Made by a program: the position numbers and the translations under genes. The notes beneath the pieces are model-generated. The model was not told the DNA's origin. It saw only the letters and a program-made list of their open reading frames with translations, and made no database searches. A stretch of DNA of 64,000 nt, taken from positions 1 through 64,000 of the forward strand of contig JAGYKL010000005.1 of NCBI GenBank assembly GCA_018401705.1, written 5' to 3'. Positions 17,862-26,820 of this stretch are shown piece after piece. The DNA is from Bacteroidia bacterium. GTDB lineage: Bacteria > Bacteroidota > Bacteroidia > M30B66. The stretch's first letter is position 1. The number at the start of each line of letters is the position of its first letter.

Positions 17862-18569
17862 TTAATTGATTAAAGAAAGGTAATGCGAAAACATGCCTTT
17901 CCAGGCTGGCCAGTCATGATTAGCTCCTTCGCGAATGTCTAACCAGTGTTTTTGACCTTTTTGTCTTAAAATATCTGCAAACTTAATATTGGCGTCAAGA
18001 CAAATATCATTAGTTCCGGTTCCTAATACCACATGCAAATCATTCAACCAAGGATTACTTGATGAAGGTACAAAATCAGGTGGATTATTAAAGTATACAT
18101 TGTCATCATAATAGCCGTCAAGCTGAGATTTGATATCGAACTTGGCTCCCATCGCAAAGATGTATTTAACAAACTCAGGGTGTTTAAATCCCGCGTTAGC
18201 GGCATGATATCCTCCAAAACTACAGCCTGCCAAAGCAATTCTATCAACTCCAGAAGCTTGTTGTATATGAGGAAATAACTCTTTTACAAGCATTTCGTCA
18301 TACCAAATATGATTTTGAACCCTTTGACCCGGGTGAACTGAACGATTATACCAGCTTAAATGATCAACACTATCGGGACAATAAATTCTAATAAGACCTT
18401 CGTTGATGTACCATGAAACAGACTCTATTAAACCAAAGTCCTTATTTTCATGATAACGCCCCATAGAAGTCGGAAACAAGACAACAGGAAAGCCCCTATC
18501 TCCAAATTCCAGCATTTGCATTTCGCAGTTTAGTTGATTTGAATACCAACGATGATAGCGCTCCTTCAA
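17862..18569 (-). CDS. Esterase-D-like alpha/beta hydrolase
   Basis: This 235-aa cytosolic hydrolase is of the putative-esterase family (PF00756 type). The nucleophile elbow is GCSFGG (S117), the likely acid is D188 in GTGTNDIC, and the His is H218 in GANHDW. The start is TTG at 18569; the nearby ATG is out of frame and meets a stop, and homologues of this type begin with a similar YHRWYS motif. It is the first gene of the minus-strand unit read from the promoter at 18659-18688, with a leader of roughly 80 bases holding an imperfect hairpin (18590-18598 with 18628-18639). Its place at the head of an amidoligase cluster suggests it trims or releases the product. Confidence 0.85.
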   Translation of the reverse strand: MKERYHRWYSNQLNCEMQMLEFGDRGFPVVLFPTSMGRYHENKDFGLIESVSWYINEGLIRIYCPDSVDHLSWYNRSVHPGQRVQNHIWYDEMLVKELFPHIQQASGVDRIALAGCSFGGYHAANAGFKHPEFVKYIFAMGAKFDIKSQLDGYYDDNVYFNNPPDFVPSSSNPWLNDLHVVLGTGTNDICLDANIKFADILRQKGQKHWLDIREGANHDWPAWKGMFSHYLSLIN

Positions 18570-18658
18570 GTTAACATTTTATTAATATTCTCACAATAAA
18601 CAATCACTCGCTTAAAAATTATCGGCATATTGTTGTGAGATGTTTAACAAATCGGGCG

Positions 18659-18688
18659 CAAAGATAGCAAATTCATTAAATTAACAAA
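18659..18688 (-). promoter_or_regulatory. Promoter of the amidoligase cluster
   Basis: On the minus strand, TTTG (18688-18685), 18 bases, then TATCTTTG (18666-18659) followed by C is an almost ideal Bacteroidota -33/-7 pair. It faces the esterase and ATP-grasp genes. The divergent esterase gene starts about 65 bp to the right. Confidence 0.75.
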
Positions 18689-18752
18689 AATGTTGATATA
18701 ATATTATAAACAGCATGTGAATAAGCTTGCATATTCTACAATTTTGCTGCCT

Positions 18753-19595
18753 ATGGAGAATACCCGCAAAGAGCAGACAACAATAAATTCTCAAAAAGAA
18801 ATTAGTTGGGATAAACATAGAATAGAAGGAATTCATTCTACAATGCTCGACCGAGTGGTGAATGTAGAAGTTTTTACTCCACCATCATTTAAAAGCTCAT
18901 CGCAATCTTTGCCAGTTTTGATTTTGAATGATGGTCAGGATAGTGAAACAATGAATTTGCTTGAAATTTTGAATCAACTTCAAAAAGACGAAGAGATTTC
19001 TCCATTTATCGTTGCAGGGGTTTTCTGTGGAGATAGGATTCAGGAATATGGAGTGGCCTCAAAGCCCGATTATAAAAAACGAGGAAGTAAGGCCAAAGCA
19101 TACAGCCGCTTTGTGATTGAACATCTCTTACCTACTCTTTCTCATAGGTTTAGAGTAGACTTAAACCATCCTCAAAATGCTATTGCAGGTTATAGTATGG
19201 GCGGACTTTCTGCCATGGACATAGCATGGAATCACCCTGAATATTTCCCAAGAATGGGAGCTTTTTCAGGTTCATTCTGGTGGAGAAAGAAAGGTCTTGA
19301 TCAGGGTTATTCTGAACATGACAGAATCATTCACGGCCTGATTCGCAAAAGCAGAATTCGTAAGGGTATGAAGTTTTGGTTTATGGCAGGAACCGAAGAT
19401 GAAAAAGCTGACCGGAATAAGAATGGAATCATTGATGCGATTGACGATACCCTTGATTTGATTGCTGAACTAATTAAGCTTGGCTACAAGCCTTACTACG
19501 ATGTTGCTTATTACGAAGTAAAAGGAGGAAAGCACGATGTTCCAACATGGGGAAGGGCCATGCCTGAGTTTTTGAAATGGGCTTACGGTAAATAA
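18753..19595 (+). CDS. Putative esterase with EF-hand-like loop
   Basis: This 280-aa alpha/beta hydrolase is of the same broad esterase family as the divergent neighbour. The nucleophile elbow is GYSMGG (S148) and the His is H261 in GGKHDVPTW. Between them, DRNKNGIIDAIDD (220-232) has the Asp-x-Asn-x-Asn-Gly-x-Ile-Asp spacing of a calcium-binding EF-hand/dockerin-type loop, unusual inside an esterase. No signal peptide is visible. I chose the ATG at 18753; a GTG at 18717 would add 12 residues. It is divergent from the amidoligase operon across a shared 184-bp region, so co-regulation is likely. The substrate is unknown; Fes-type siderophore esterases share the fold. Confidence 0.8.
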   Translation: MENTRKEQTTINSQKEISWDKHRIEGIHSTMLDRVVNVEVFTPPSFKSSSQSLPVLILNDGQDSETMNLLEILNQLQKDEEISPFIVAGVFCGDRIQEYGVASKPDYKKRGSKAKAYSRFVIEHLLPTLSHRFRVDLNHPQNAIAGYSMGGLSAMDIAWNHPEYFPRMGAFSGSFWWRKKGLDQGYSEHDRIIHGLIRKSRIRKGMKFWFMAGTEDEKADRNKNGIIDAIDDTLDLIAELIKLGYKPYYDVAYYEVKGGKHDVPTWGRAMPEFLKWAYGK

Positions 19596-20717
19596 CTAAT
19601 CGTTACTACGTAGAAACCTAACTTGTGTCATACTTGATTTAAGTATGTAAACTCCTGGGCTTAAGTTCTTCACAGAAATAAGGGCTTTTTTATCAGAAAC
19701 TTCGCCTGAGGCAACTGTTTGGCCACTCATGTTAATTATCTCGTATTTACCAATGTTAAGCTTAAAACTTTCTATGGTAATGATTTCCCCTGCGGGGGAA
19801 GGATACACACTCAATATGTTGTCATTGCTACCTGCATTTTGTAATGCTACTTCATCGCAAGTATGACTGCCGCTAACGCGGGAAGATGTAGCAAGAGAAT
19901 CTGAAAAAATCTCAAAAGCTAAGTTGTTTTCTAATAAGAAAGTTTCGAAAAGTGGGTCTAAAAAATCGAACAAGACATCTTGTTGCTGAGCTCGTGTAAT
20001 TTGGATGTTAGAACCAGAAGTTGTTTCGCCGAAATCGCAGAAGAAATTAGTTTGTGCAAAATAGCAATGAGCTCCGCCAATTATATTAATAAAACCCTTG
20101 CATGATGCATTGCAAGCATCATACATTGGAATATGATTTTCAGAAGGAGGAGTAACTGCATCACCTTCACCCGAAAACACAAAGCTTGGGATATTGATTA
20201 AAGAAGAAGCCGTAATTGCCGAAGGATTTGTTTCTGCGGGTGCCATTCCGATTAACAGATCGGGCTGTTCATCCTGCGAAGCAGCTAAAAATGCTGCGCC
20301 ACCTCCCATTGAATGTCCAAGATATGCAACCCTAGCTCCTTCAATACCGCTTAAGCTTAAGTTGTTTTTAACAAAGACATAATCTGCTGCAAAATCACCA
20401 TGACTCACGCTAAAGAGTCCGTTTTCTGTATCCAGCATTGCAAATACATATCCTTTAGGAACAAAAAAGCTTGAAATGTTCTCGTAAGCAGAATAAGTCA
20501 TTGAAAAACCATGACCTAAGATGATTAGTGGAAATACTCCTTCTGCCCATTCAGCATTATTACCTGCAGTTACTGCTGGATAATAAATCTCAACAGGAAT
20601 TGTTCTATTCCTGGAATCGTCTTGAAGATCAACCGAACTTCTACCAATAGCAAAAGTTTGGGCTTGTGACGACAACCCAATGAACAAACAAAAAGCAATT
20701 GGTAAAATCAGTTTCAT
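19596..20717 (-). CDS. T9SS-secreted alpha/beta hydrolase
   Basis: This 373-aa protein has a signal peptide ending SSQAQ (residue 20), a hydrolase domain with nucleophile elbow GHSMGG (S136), acid D186 in GEGDAVTP and H217 in GGAHCYF, and a C-terminal Por sorting domain (about 301-373, with the SVYPSPAGE and LSPGVYILK signatures). The fold is close to chlorophyllase or PAF-acetylhydrolase-type lipases. It should be carried to the cell surface by the type IX system. The ATG at 20717 overlaps the alaS stop in an ATGA junction; a longer reading frame upstream lies within alaS and gives no signal peptide. The 3' end abuts the convergent esterase gene with no spacer. Confidence 0.85.
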   Translation of the reverse strand: MKLILPIAFCLFIGLSSQAQTFAIGRSSVDLQDDSRNRTIPVEIYYPAVTAGNNAEWAEGVFPLIILGHGFSMTYSAYENISSFFVPKGYVFAMLDTENGLFSVSHGDFAADYVFVKNNLSLSGIEGARVAYLGHSMGGGAAFLAASQDEQPDLLIGMAPAETNPSAITASSLINIPSFVFSGEGDAVTPPSENHIPMYDACNASCKGFINIIGGAHCYFAQTNFFCDFGETTSGSNIQITRAQQQDVLFDFLDPLFETFLLENNLAFEIFSDSLATSSRVSGSHTCDEVALQNAGSNDNILSVYPSPAGEIITIESFKLNIGKYEIINMSGQTVASGEVSDKKALISVKNLSPGVYILKSSMTQVRFLRSND

Positions 20718-23335
20718 AATGGACTGTTTATCTCTTGAGCTGCCTTCAAGGCTTCGTCTATACCTGCTAAATTCTTCCCACCAGCGGTGGCAAAGAAAGG
20801 TTGACCTCCACCTCCACCCTGAATAAACCCAGAAAGCTTCTTTATAATTGATGTAGCATTCCACCCTGTTGATACTAATTTGTCGCCTAAGCCAACAGTA
20901 AGCATAGGTTTTCCGTTAGTTTCATTTGCTAACACCAGAAGCAAATCAGGAAACTGCTGCTTCAATTCAAAAGCAATAGTCTTTAAAGTATCGGCATGAT
21001 CAATATCTACTTTAGAAATCAGTTTCCTAAAAGCAACTTCATTTGAAATAGAGTTTATCAACTCCTTCTTAACTGATGCTGCCTTTTCTCTTCTAAACAG
21101 TTCAACTTGCTTTTGAAGCGCTGAGTTTTCTTCTTGAAGATTTTGAATTCCTTTAATGACATCCTTTCCACTTCTGAGCATTCCTTTCACTTGCTGGATC
21201 AGCTCAAGTTCTTCGGAAACGTATTTGCCAGCAGCCTTTGAACTAATTGCTTCAATTCTCCGAACACCTGCAGCAACAGCCGATTCACTAATAATTTTAA
21301 AATATCCAATAGCCCCTGTTGCCTGAACGTGAGTGCCACCGCATAATTCAACCGAATATTCAGGGTCGATACTTACTACACGCACAACATCACCATATTT
21401 CTCTCCGAACAAAGCCATAGCTCCAAGCTTCTTTGCTTCTGCAATAGGCATTTCCTTAATTGAACTTTGAATATTAGCGAGAATTTTCTCGTTAACAATA
21501 TTTTCGATGGTTTTAAGGTCTTCAGCCTCAATCTTAGAAAAGTGTGAAAAGTCAAATCTCAGATAATCTGGAGCTACAAGCGAACCTTTTTGTTCAACGT
21601 GCTCACCTAAAACATTACGTAAAGCAGCATGAAGCAAGTGTGTTGCACTATGGTTTGCCATAATAGCATTTCTTCTTTCAACATTAACGTTAGCCTTGAA
21701 AATAGCATTAACGTCGTTTGGCAACTTATCAGCGAAATGAATAATTTGCCCGTGCTCTTTCTTGGTATCTAATATTTGCACCTTATCGGTGGAAGTTGAT
21801 ATTGTTCCGGTATCGCCAACCTGCCCGCCACTCTCAGCATAGAAAGGAGTTAGATTAAAAACCAAATGAATTTGCTTTTTGCCTTTGGCATTCACTTCTC
21901 GATATTTGGTGATTTTAACATCCGCACTTGTGTGCGTATATCCGATAAACTCTTGTTTATCATCCTCTTGGAGAGAAGTCCAATCGCCTGCTGCAATTGC
22001 AGTGCTTGATCGCGATCTCTCTTTCTGTTTTTGAAGTTCTGCTTCAAAGCCTAGCATATCAACCACAAGATTTTGTTCGCGAGCAATTAATTGAGTTAAA
22101 TCAATCGGAAATCCATAGGTATCATATAATTCGAATGCAAACGAACCATCAATTTCATGCTGTCCCTTATGCTTTTTCAGATATTCATTAAAGCGGTTAA
22201 TTCCGTTTGACAGTGTTCTAAGAAATGAGTTTTCTTCCTCTTGTATAACATTAATAATCAATCCTTTTTGGCTAACTACTTCAGGAAAAGCTTCACCCAT
22301 CACTTCAATCAATGAATCCACTAATGAGTACATAAAAGGCTCATTGAAATTGAGGAAGGTATAACCGTATCTCACAGCACGCCTGAGTATTCTTCGTATT
22401 ACATATCCGGCTTTATTACTTTCAGGTAATTGTCCATCCGCAATTGCAAAAGCAATTGTGCGAATATGGTCAGCAATCACCCTCATGGCAATATCGGTTT
22501 GAGTGTTTTCGCCATATTTCTTTCCCGATTTTAATTCGAGAACTTTTATAAGTGGCTGAAAAACATCTGTATCGTATGTCGACTGCTTGTTCTGAAGCAC
22601 CATACATAGGCGCTCGAAACCCATTCCAGTGTCGACGTGCTTAGCTGGAAGTGCTTCAAGAGAGCCATCTGCCTTGCGGTTAAACTCCATAAATACATTG
22701 TTCCAGATTTCAATTACCTGAGGATGATCGGCATTTACAAAGGCCTTTCCATCTTTTGCCTTCCTCTCTTCATCCGAGCGCATATCCACATGAATCTCTG
22801 TACAAGGGCCGCAAGGACCCGTATCGCCCATTTCCCAGAAGTTATCTTTCTTATTTCCGTTTATGATGCGGTCTTCAGAAATATACTTTTTCCAAATTTC
22901 AAATGAATCTCTATCGAACTCTAATCCTTCTGATTGGTCTCCTTCAAAAACAGTAACATATAATCTGTCTTTAGGTATTTTGAAAACCTCGGTTAAAAGT
23001 TCCCAAGCCCAAGCAATAGCTTCTTCTTTAAAGTAATCACCAAACGACCAGTTACCAAGCATTTCAAACATGGTATGGTGATAAGTGTCAACCCCAACTT
23101 CTTCAAGATCATTATGTTTACCTGAAACTCTTAAGCATTTCTGTGAATCGGCAACGCGATTGAATTTAGCAGGTGCAATACCTAGAAAAATATCTTTAAA
23201 CTGGTTCATTCCAGCATTTGTGAACATCAACGTAGGGTCATTCTTTATAACCATAGGTGCAGATGGCACAATTTCGTGCTGCTTGGAAGTAAAAAAGTCT
23301 AGAAACTGTTTTCTAATTTGAGTTGAGGTCATCAT
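20714..23335 (-). CDS. alaS: Alanyl-tRNA synthetase
   Basis: This enzyme charges tRNA-Ala in the cytosol. All domains are visible: catalytic core beginning TSTQIRKQFLDFF with GMNQFKDIF, the HVDTGMGFERL signature, the editing domain with HSATHLLHAALR and CGGTHV zinc ligands, and a C-terminal DHHA1 domain ending with a Gly-rich GGGGGQPFFATAGGK. The start at 23335 (873 aa, usual length) fits the MMTSTQIR beginning; an in-frame upstream ATG at 23401 would add residues unlike the family and would start upstream of the promoter box. The next gene overlaps by 4 bp. Confidence 0.97.
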   Translation of the reverse strand: MMTSTQIRKQFLDFFTSKQHEIVPSAPMVIKNDPTLMFTNAGMNQFKDIFLGIAPAKFNRVADSQKCLRVSGKHNDLEEVGVDTYHHTMFEMLGNWSFGDYFKEEAIAWAWELLTEVFKIPKDRLYVTVFEGDQSEGLEFDRDSFEIWKKYISEDRIINGNKKDNFWEMGDTGPCGPCTEIHVDMRSDEERKAKDGKAFVNADHPQVIEIWNNVFMEFNRKADGSLEALPAKHVDTGMGFERLCMVLQNKQSTYDTDVFQPLIKVLELKSGKKYGENTQTDIAMRVIADHIRTIAFAIADGQLPESNKAGYVIRRILRRAVRYGYTFLNFNEPFMYSLVDSLIEVMGEAFPEVVSQKGLIINVIQEEENSFLRTLSNGINRFNEYLKKHKGQHEIDGSFAFELYDTYGFPIDLTQLIAREQNLVVDMLGFEAELQKQKERSRSSTAIAAGDWTSLQEDDKQEFIGYTHTSADVKITKYREVNAKGKKQIHLVFNLTPFYAESGGQVGDTGTISTSTDKVQILDTKKEHGQIIHFADKLPNDVNAIFKANVNVERRNAIMANHSATHLLHAALRNVLGEHVEQKGSLVAPDYLRFDFSHFSKIEAEDLKTIENIVNEKILANIQSSIKEMPIAEAKKLGAMALFGEKYGDVVRVVSIDPEYSVELCGGTHVQATGAIGYFKIISESAVAAGVRRIEAISSKAAGKYVSEELELIQQVKGMLRSGKDVIKGIQNLQEENSALQKQVELFRREKAASVKKELINSISNEVAFRKLISKVDIDHADTLKTIAFELKQQFPDLLLVLANETNGKPMLTVGLGDKLVSTGWNATSIIKKLSGFIQGGGGGQPFFATAGGKNLAGIDEALKAAQEINSPL

Positions 23336-23367
23336 ATGATGATAATACTTGTTAAAAAAATGAGGTG

Positions 23368-23375
23368 CAAAGTTA
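23368..23375 (-). promoter_or_regulatory. -7 promoter box of alaS
   Basis: TAACTTTG followed by C on the minus strand matches TAnnTTTG. It lies about 32 bases upstream of the preferred alaS start. The -33 element is not clear. Confidence 0.5.
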
Positions 23376-23509
23376 GAAAAAGCAACAATCGTTATGAGCA
23401 CAGCGTTTAGGCATCGTTAATATTTTAATTATTTCACTAAATTCGCATTCGTAGACTTGGATAGAAATCAACTTAGAGAACTGATTATTAGAGTGCTATA
23501 AAAACAATA

Positions 23510-24481
23510 ATGGCAAAAATTAGATATCAATTTAATACAAAATCCCTTTCATATGAGCGAGTAAAAATGTCGCTCAAGGATAGGATGCTTCAGCTTTTTT
23601 CATTCTTAGGTACCGGCCTTGTATTCGCAGCATTAGGAGTTTTAGTTGCATATAATACTATCGATTCTCCACGTGAAAAAGCCCTTGAACGTGAAGTTGA
23701 TCAGCTAAGATTTGAGTATGATATCCTGAACCAAAGGTTAAGCACCATGTCGACAGTTCTTGGCGATTTACAAGATAGAGATGATGATATCTACAGAGTT
23801 GTTTTTGAGGCTGAGCCTATTCCTGATGAAGTAAGAATGGCAGGGTTTGGAGGAGTAAATCGTTATAAAAAATACAGAAGCCTTGAGAATAGCGAGTTGG
23901 TATCTGAAACCATGAAAAAAGCAGATGTTCTTTCTAAACAATTGGTTGTACAGAGTAAATCTTATGATGAGCTTTATGAGATGATTAAGAAGAAAACTGC
24001 AATGCTGTCTGCTATTCCTGCAATACAACCAGTGAATAATAAAGACTTAAAAAGAATGGCATCGGGTTTTGGTTATAGGACAGACCCTATTTATAAAACC
24101 ACGAAGTTTCATGCAGGAATGGACTTTTCGGCGCCTGTAGGAACAGAAATTTATGCCACGGGAGATGGAACGGTAGTTCGTGCCGATGCTGATGCATCTG
24201 GATATGGCAATCACGTAAGAATTCAACATGGATATGGCTATCTAACCCTTTATGGTCATATGAGTCGCATTAAAGTAAGAAGAGGGCAAAAAGTGAAACG
24301 AGGCGATGTAATTGGATATGTTGGAAATACTGGAAAATCTGTTGGCCCGCATCTTCATTATGAAGTTCATAAAAATGACAAACCCATCAATCCGGTGAAT
24401 TTCTATTACAACGATTTAAGTCCTGAAGATTATGCCAGAATGATTGAGCTTTCAGGTACTGAGAATCAGGCTTTCGATTAA
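23510..24481 (+). CDS. Membrane-anchored M23 (LytM) peptidase
   Basis: This 323-aa protein has a short cytosolic N-terminus, one membrane segment (about 30-49), a coiled-coil stem (about 55-165) and a C-terminal LytM domain. The zinc ligands are H201 and D205 (HAGMDFSAP) and H283 (HLHYEVH), with H250 and H281 as the catalytic pair. It is therefore an apparently active cell-wall endopeptidase, or a divisome-type activator, facing the periplasm. It is divergent from alaS, and its 3' end overlaps the convergent four-helix-bundle gene by 4 bp. Confidence 0.92.
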   Translation: MAKIRYQFNTKSLSYERVKMSLKDRMLQLFSFLGTGLVFAALGVLVAYNTIDSPREKALEREVDQLRFEYDILNQRLSTMSTVLGDLQDRDDDIYRVVFEAEPIPDEVRMAGFGGVNRYKKYRSLENSELVSETMKKADVLSKQLVVQSKSYDELYEMIKKKTAMLSAIPAIQPVNNKDLKRMASGFGYRTDPIYKTTKFHAGMDFSAPVGTEIYATGDGTVVRADADASGYGNHVRIQHGYGYLTLYGHMSRIKVRRGQKVKRGDVIGYVGNTGKSVGPHLHYEVHKNDKPINPVNFYYNDLSPEDYARMIELSGTENQAFD

Positions 24482-24858
24482 TACGTAAATTCCTGCCTTC
24501 CACTTCGTTTAAGAAGTTGATTAAGCATATCCCGAATTTGCACTGTAGTTTCATGTAATCGAAGCCGCTCATCTTCTTTCATGTAGCCAAGGTAATAAGC
24601 AACATCGAGCAGAAACTCAGTTTCAGAAAGATGAAATCTTGCTCTAAGCAGCATATCAGCAGGAGAATCAGTTAAAGGTTGGTGACTTTCTGCAATTCTT
24701 GATGTAACTCTGATGGAAGCTTGTAAAAGCTGATCAGCTAAGCCTTGATGATGCTTCTCCTGCGCAGGAAAACTTCTAATTGAATGATTAATTGCTATGG
24801 CCAAGTCCATAGCCTTTTTCCATACAGGCGATTTCTTGAAGTTAATAGGTAAGTTCAT
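24478..24858 (-). CDS. Four-helix-bundle protein (S23/IVS-like)
   Basis: This 126-aa helical protein resembles the four-helix-bundle family (PF05635 type), first known from intervening sequences in 23S rRNA genes but common as free genes in Bacteroidota. Typical features are an early SPVWKKAMDLAIAI helix, FPAQEKHHQGLADQLLQAS and a late helix with QIRDMLNQLL. There is no rRNA nearby. The function is unknown. Its 3' end overlaps the M23 gene by 4 bp. Confidence 0.8.
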   Translation of the reverse strand: MNLPINFKKSPVWKKAMDLAIAINHSIRSFPAQEKHHQGLADQLLQASIRVTSRIAESHQPLTDSPADMLLRARFHLSETEFLLDVAYYLGYMKEDERLRLHETTVQIRDMLNQLLKRSGRQEFTY

Positions 24859-24956
24859 AATAAGGATATATTTAATAATAGAATGCTAATCTCAGAAAGA
24901 GAATTAAAACATATCCGTTTTAAACGTTTATATACGTTTAACATATGCTAAAAACA

Positions 24957-24982
24957 AAAAAGCCGGCGAGTGCCGGCTTTCT
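24957..24982. terminator. Strong intrinsic terminator
   Basis: AAAGCCGGC and GCCGGCTTT form a perfect stem around a GAGT loop (24961-24980), with A and T flanks. It lies upstream of the four-helix-bundle gene's 5' end and ahead of gatB, so it does not terminate any gene shown here; it may insulate gatB or end a short unannotated transcript. Confidence 0.75.
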
Positions 24983-25320
24983 GTATAATTTATCTAAACG
25001 CATATTCATCAGAAAAATAACCTAACATATTTTAATGTGAAACTTATGCGTTTCCCAATACTCTTTAGATAATTGATTAAAGCTTTCATTGTCTAAGTTT
25101 TTTCAGACCTAAGTCCTAGTGATGGTTACTACAACTTAACGGCTGATACTTCTGATTGTTGCGTGATTAATTACAATTTTCTTACATAAAATTAACTCAT
25201 AGTTAAAACGACTTGATTACGAACTTCCTAAATTAATTAACAATCAGCCTGTTCACATTAGCGGCACTTTGAATCGCTTATTAACTATTACAATCCATAT
25301 AAGCCTCACATCATTTCTCT

Positions 25321-25328
25321 TATCTTTG
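25321..25328 (+). promoter_or_regulatory. -7 promoter box of gatB
   Basis: TATCTTTG followed by CGC matches the Bacteroidota -7 box. It lies 33 bases upstream of the gatB ATG. No TTTG is found at the usual -33 spacing. Confidence 0.5.
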
Positions 25329-25361
25329 CGCAATACCGAAAATATTCCATAAGCGTAGCTA

Positions 25362-26816
25362 ATGATTTGGAAAGAACATTATGAAGTTGTTGTTGGACTT
25401 GAAGTGCACATGCAACTATTAACTAAAAGCAAAGCCTATTCTTCAGATTCAGCAGAGTTTGGAGCATTACCAAACAGCCATATCAGCCCAATTACACTTG
25501 GACATCCAGGTGTTTTACCTCGTTTTAACTCCAAAGTCATTGAATATGCTGTAAAACTTGGCTTGGCTTGTGGTTGCAAGATAACCGAAGAAAATCAGTT
25601 TGCTAGGAAGAACTATTTCTATGCTGATTTACCAAAAGGTTACCAAATAACGCAAGACAAAACACCAATTTGCACCGGCGGTGGCATAAAAATATCCACC
25701 GACGAAGGAGGTGAAAAATATATCAACCTCACCCGTATTCATATGGAAGAAGATGCGGGTAAAAGTATGCATGATCAAGACCCTTATGATTCTTTGGTTG
25801 ACTTGAACCGCGCAGGTGTTGCTTTACTTGAAATGGTTTCAGAGCCTGAGATTAGGTCAGCCGAAGAAGCGTATGCTTATTTGACTGAAGTTCGCAAACT
25901 TATTCGCTATCTTGAAATCTGCGATGGTAATATGGAAGAAGGCAGTATGCGTTGCGATGCAAACATTTCTGTAAGGAAACATGGAGATACAAAGTTCGGG
26001 GATCGTGTTGAAGTGAAAAACATGAACTCAATTCGTAATGTTCACAGAGCAATCGAATTCGAAGCCAAAAGGCAAATTGCCCTTATTGAATCGGGCGAAG
26101 TTATTGATCAGGAAACCAGAAGTTTCGATGCTGTTAATGGAACAACATTTTCGCTTAGAAGTAAAGAAAAAGCCAACGACTATAGATATTTCCCTGAACC
26201 TGATTTATGTCCGGTAATTGTTACCCAAGAATATATTGCTGGGGTTAAAAGCACTATGCCTGCTCTTCCAAATGAGCTTCACAATAGATTTACGAAAGAA
26301 TTTGGCTTATCAGAATATGATGCTTCTATTCTGACCGATTCGAAGCCTATTGCCTTGTATTTTAATGAGCTTGCAGGAATTACCAAAAACTATAAAGCTG
26401 CAGCAAATTGGATTAACGGTCCAGTGAAGTCATACTTAAATGAGCAAGCTATTGAACTTGATTCATTTCCATTGAAGCCATCGCATTTAGCCGGAATTAT
26501 CGAAATGATAGATCAAGATAAGCTAAGCTTCTCGATGGCTAGCCAAAAGCTTTTTCCAGAGCTGGTTAAAAATCCTGAAATTGCTGCCCCGCAATTAGCA
26601 GCATCATTAAATATACTTCAGGAAGACAATTCTGATATGTTACTTAAATGGACTCAAGAAGCTTTATCTAAGTTTCCTGATAAAGTTAATGAGTATAAAT
26701 CGGGAAAACACGGTCTTATTGGACTATTTATGGGTGAAGTAATGAAAATTTCACAAGGAAAAGCCGATCCGAAAAAGGCAAATCAAATGTTGAGAGACGA
26801 ACTTTCAAAAAACTAA
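25362..26816 (+). CDS. gatB: Asp-tRNA(Asn)/Glu-tRNA(Gln) amidotransferase subunit B
   Basis: GatB is the kinase subunit of the GatCAB complex that turns misacylated Glu-tRNA-Gln (and Asp-tRNA-Asn) into the correct amidated form. The N-terminus carries the family hallmark VVGLEVHMQL, followed by YADLPKGYQI, and EEDAGKSMHD in the catalytic core; the C-terminal YqeY-like tail (about 340-484) is complete. The length of 484 aa is normal. gatA and gatC are not in the window. It is followed after 4 bases by a TlpA-like lipoprotein. Confidence 0.96.
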   Translation: MIWKEHYEVVVGLEVHMQLLTKSKAYSSDSAEFGALPNSHISPITLGHPGVLPRFNSKVIEYAVKLGLACGCKITEENQFARKNYFYADLPKGYQITQDKTPICTGGGIKISTDEGGEKYINLTRIHMEEDAGKSMHDQDPYDSLVDLNRAGVALLEMVSEPEIRSAEEAYAYLTEVRKLIRYLEICDGNMEEGSMRCDANISVRKHGDTKFGDRVEVKNMNSIRNVHRAIEFEAKRQIALIESGEVIDQETRSFDAVNGTTFSLRSKEKANDYRYFPEPDLCPVIVTQEYIAGVKSTMPALPNELHNRFTKEFGLSEYDASILTDSKPIALYFNELAGITKNYKAAANWINGPVKSYLNEQAIELDSFPLKPSHLAGIIEMIDQDKLSFSMASQKLFPELVKNPEIAAPQLAASLNILQEDNSDMLLKWTQEALSKFPDKVNEYKSGKHGLIGLFMGEVMKISQGKADPKKANQMLRDELSKN

Positions 26817-26820
26817 ATTA

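Larger units (their letters stand above)
24859..25361. other. Non-coding interval before gatB
   Basis: This 503-bp stretch holds the terminator at 24957-24982, the palindrome TAAACGTTTA (24921-24930) followed by a second ACGTTTA, and the gatB -7 box at 25321-25328. I see no gene, RNA or repeat in the remaining A+T-rich sequence (about 24990-25310). Confidence 0.6.

Noticed and set aside
20718-20864. Longer N-terminus for the T9SS hydrolase
   Set aside because: It lies wholly inside alaS in another frame and would remove the clear signal peptide start.
24921-24940. Operator made of TAAACGTTTA plus ACGTTTA
   Set aside because: A 10-bp palindrome in A+T-rich DNA is expected by chance, and no nearby promoter is aligned with it.
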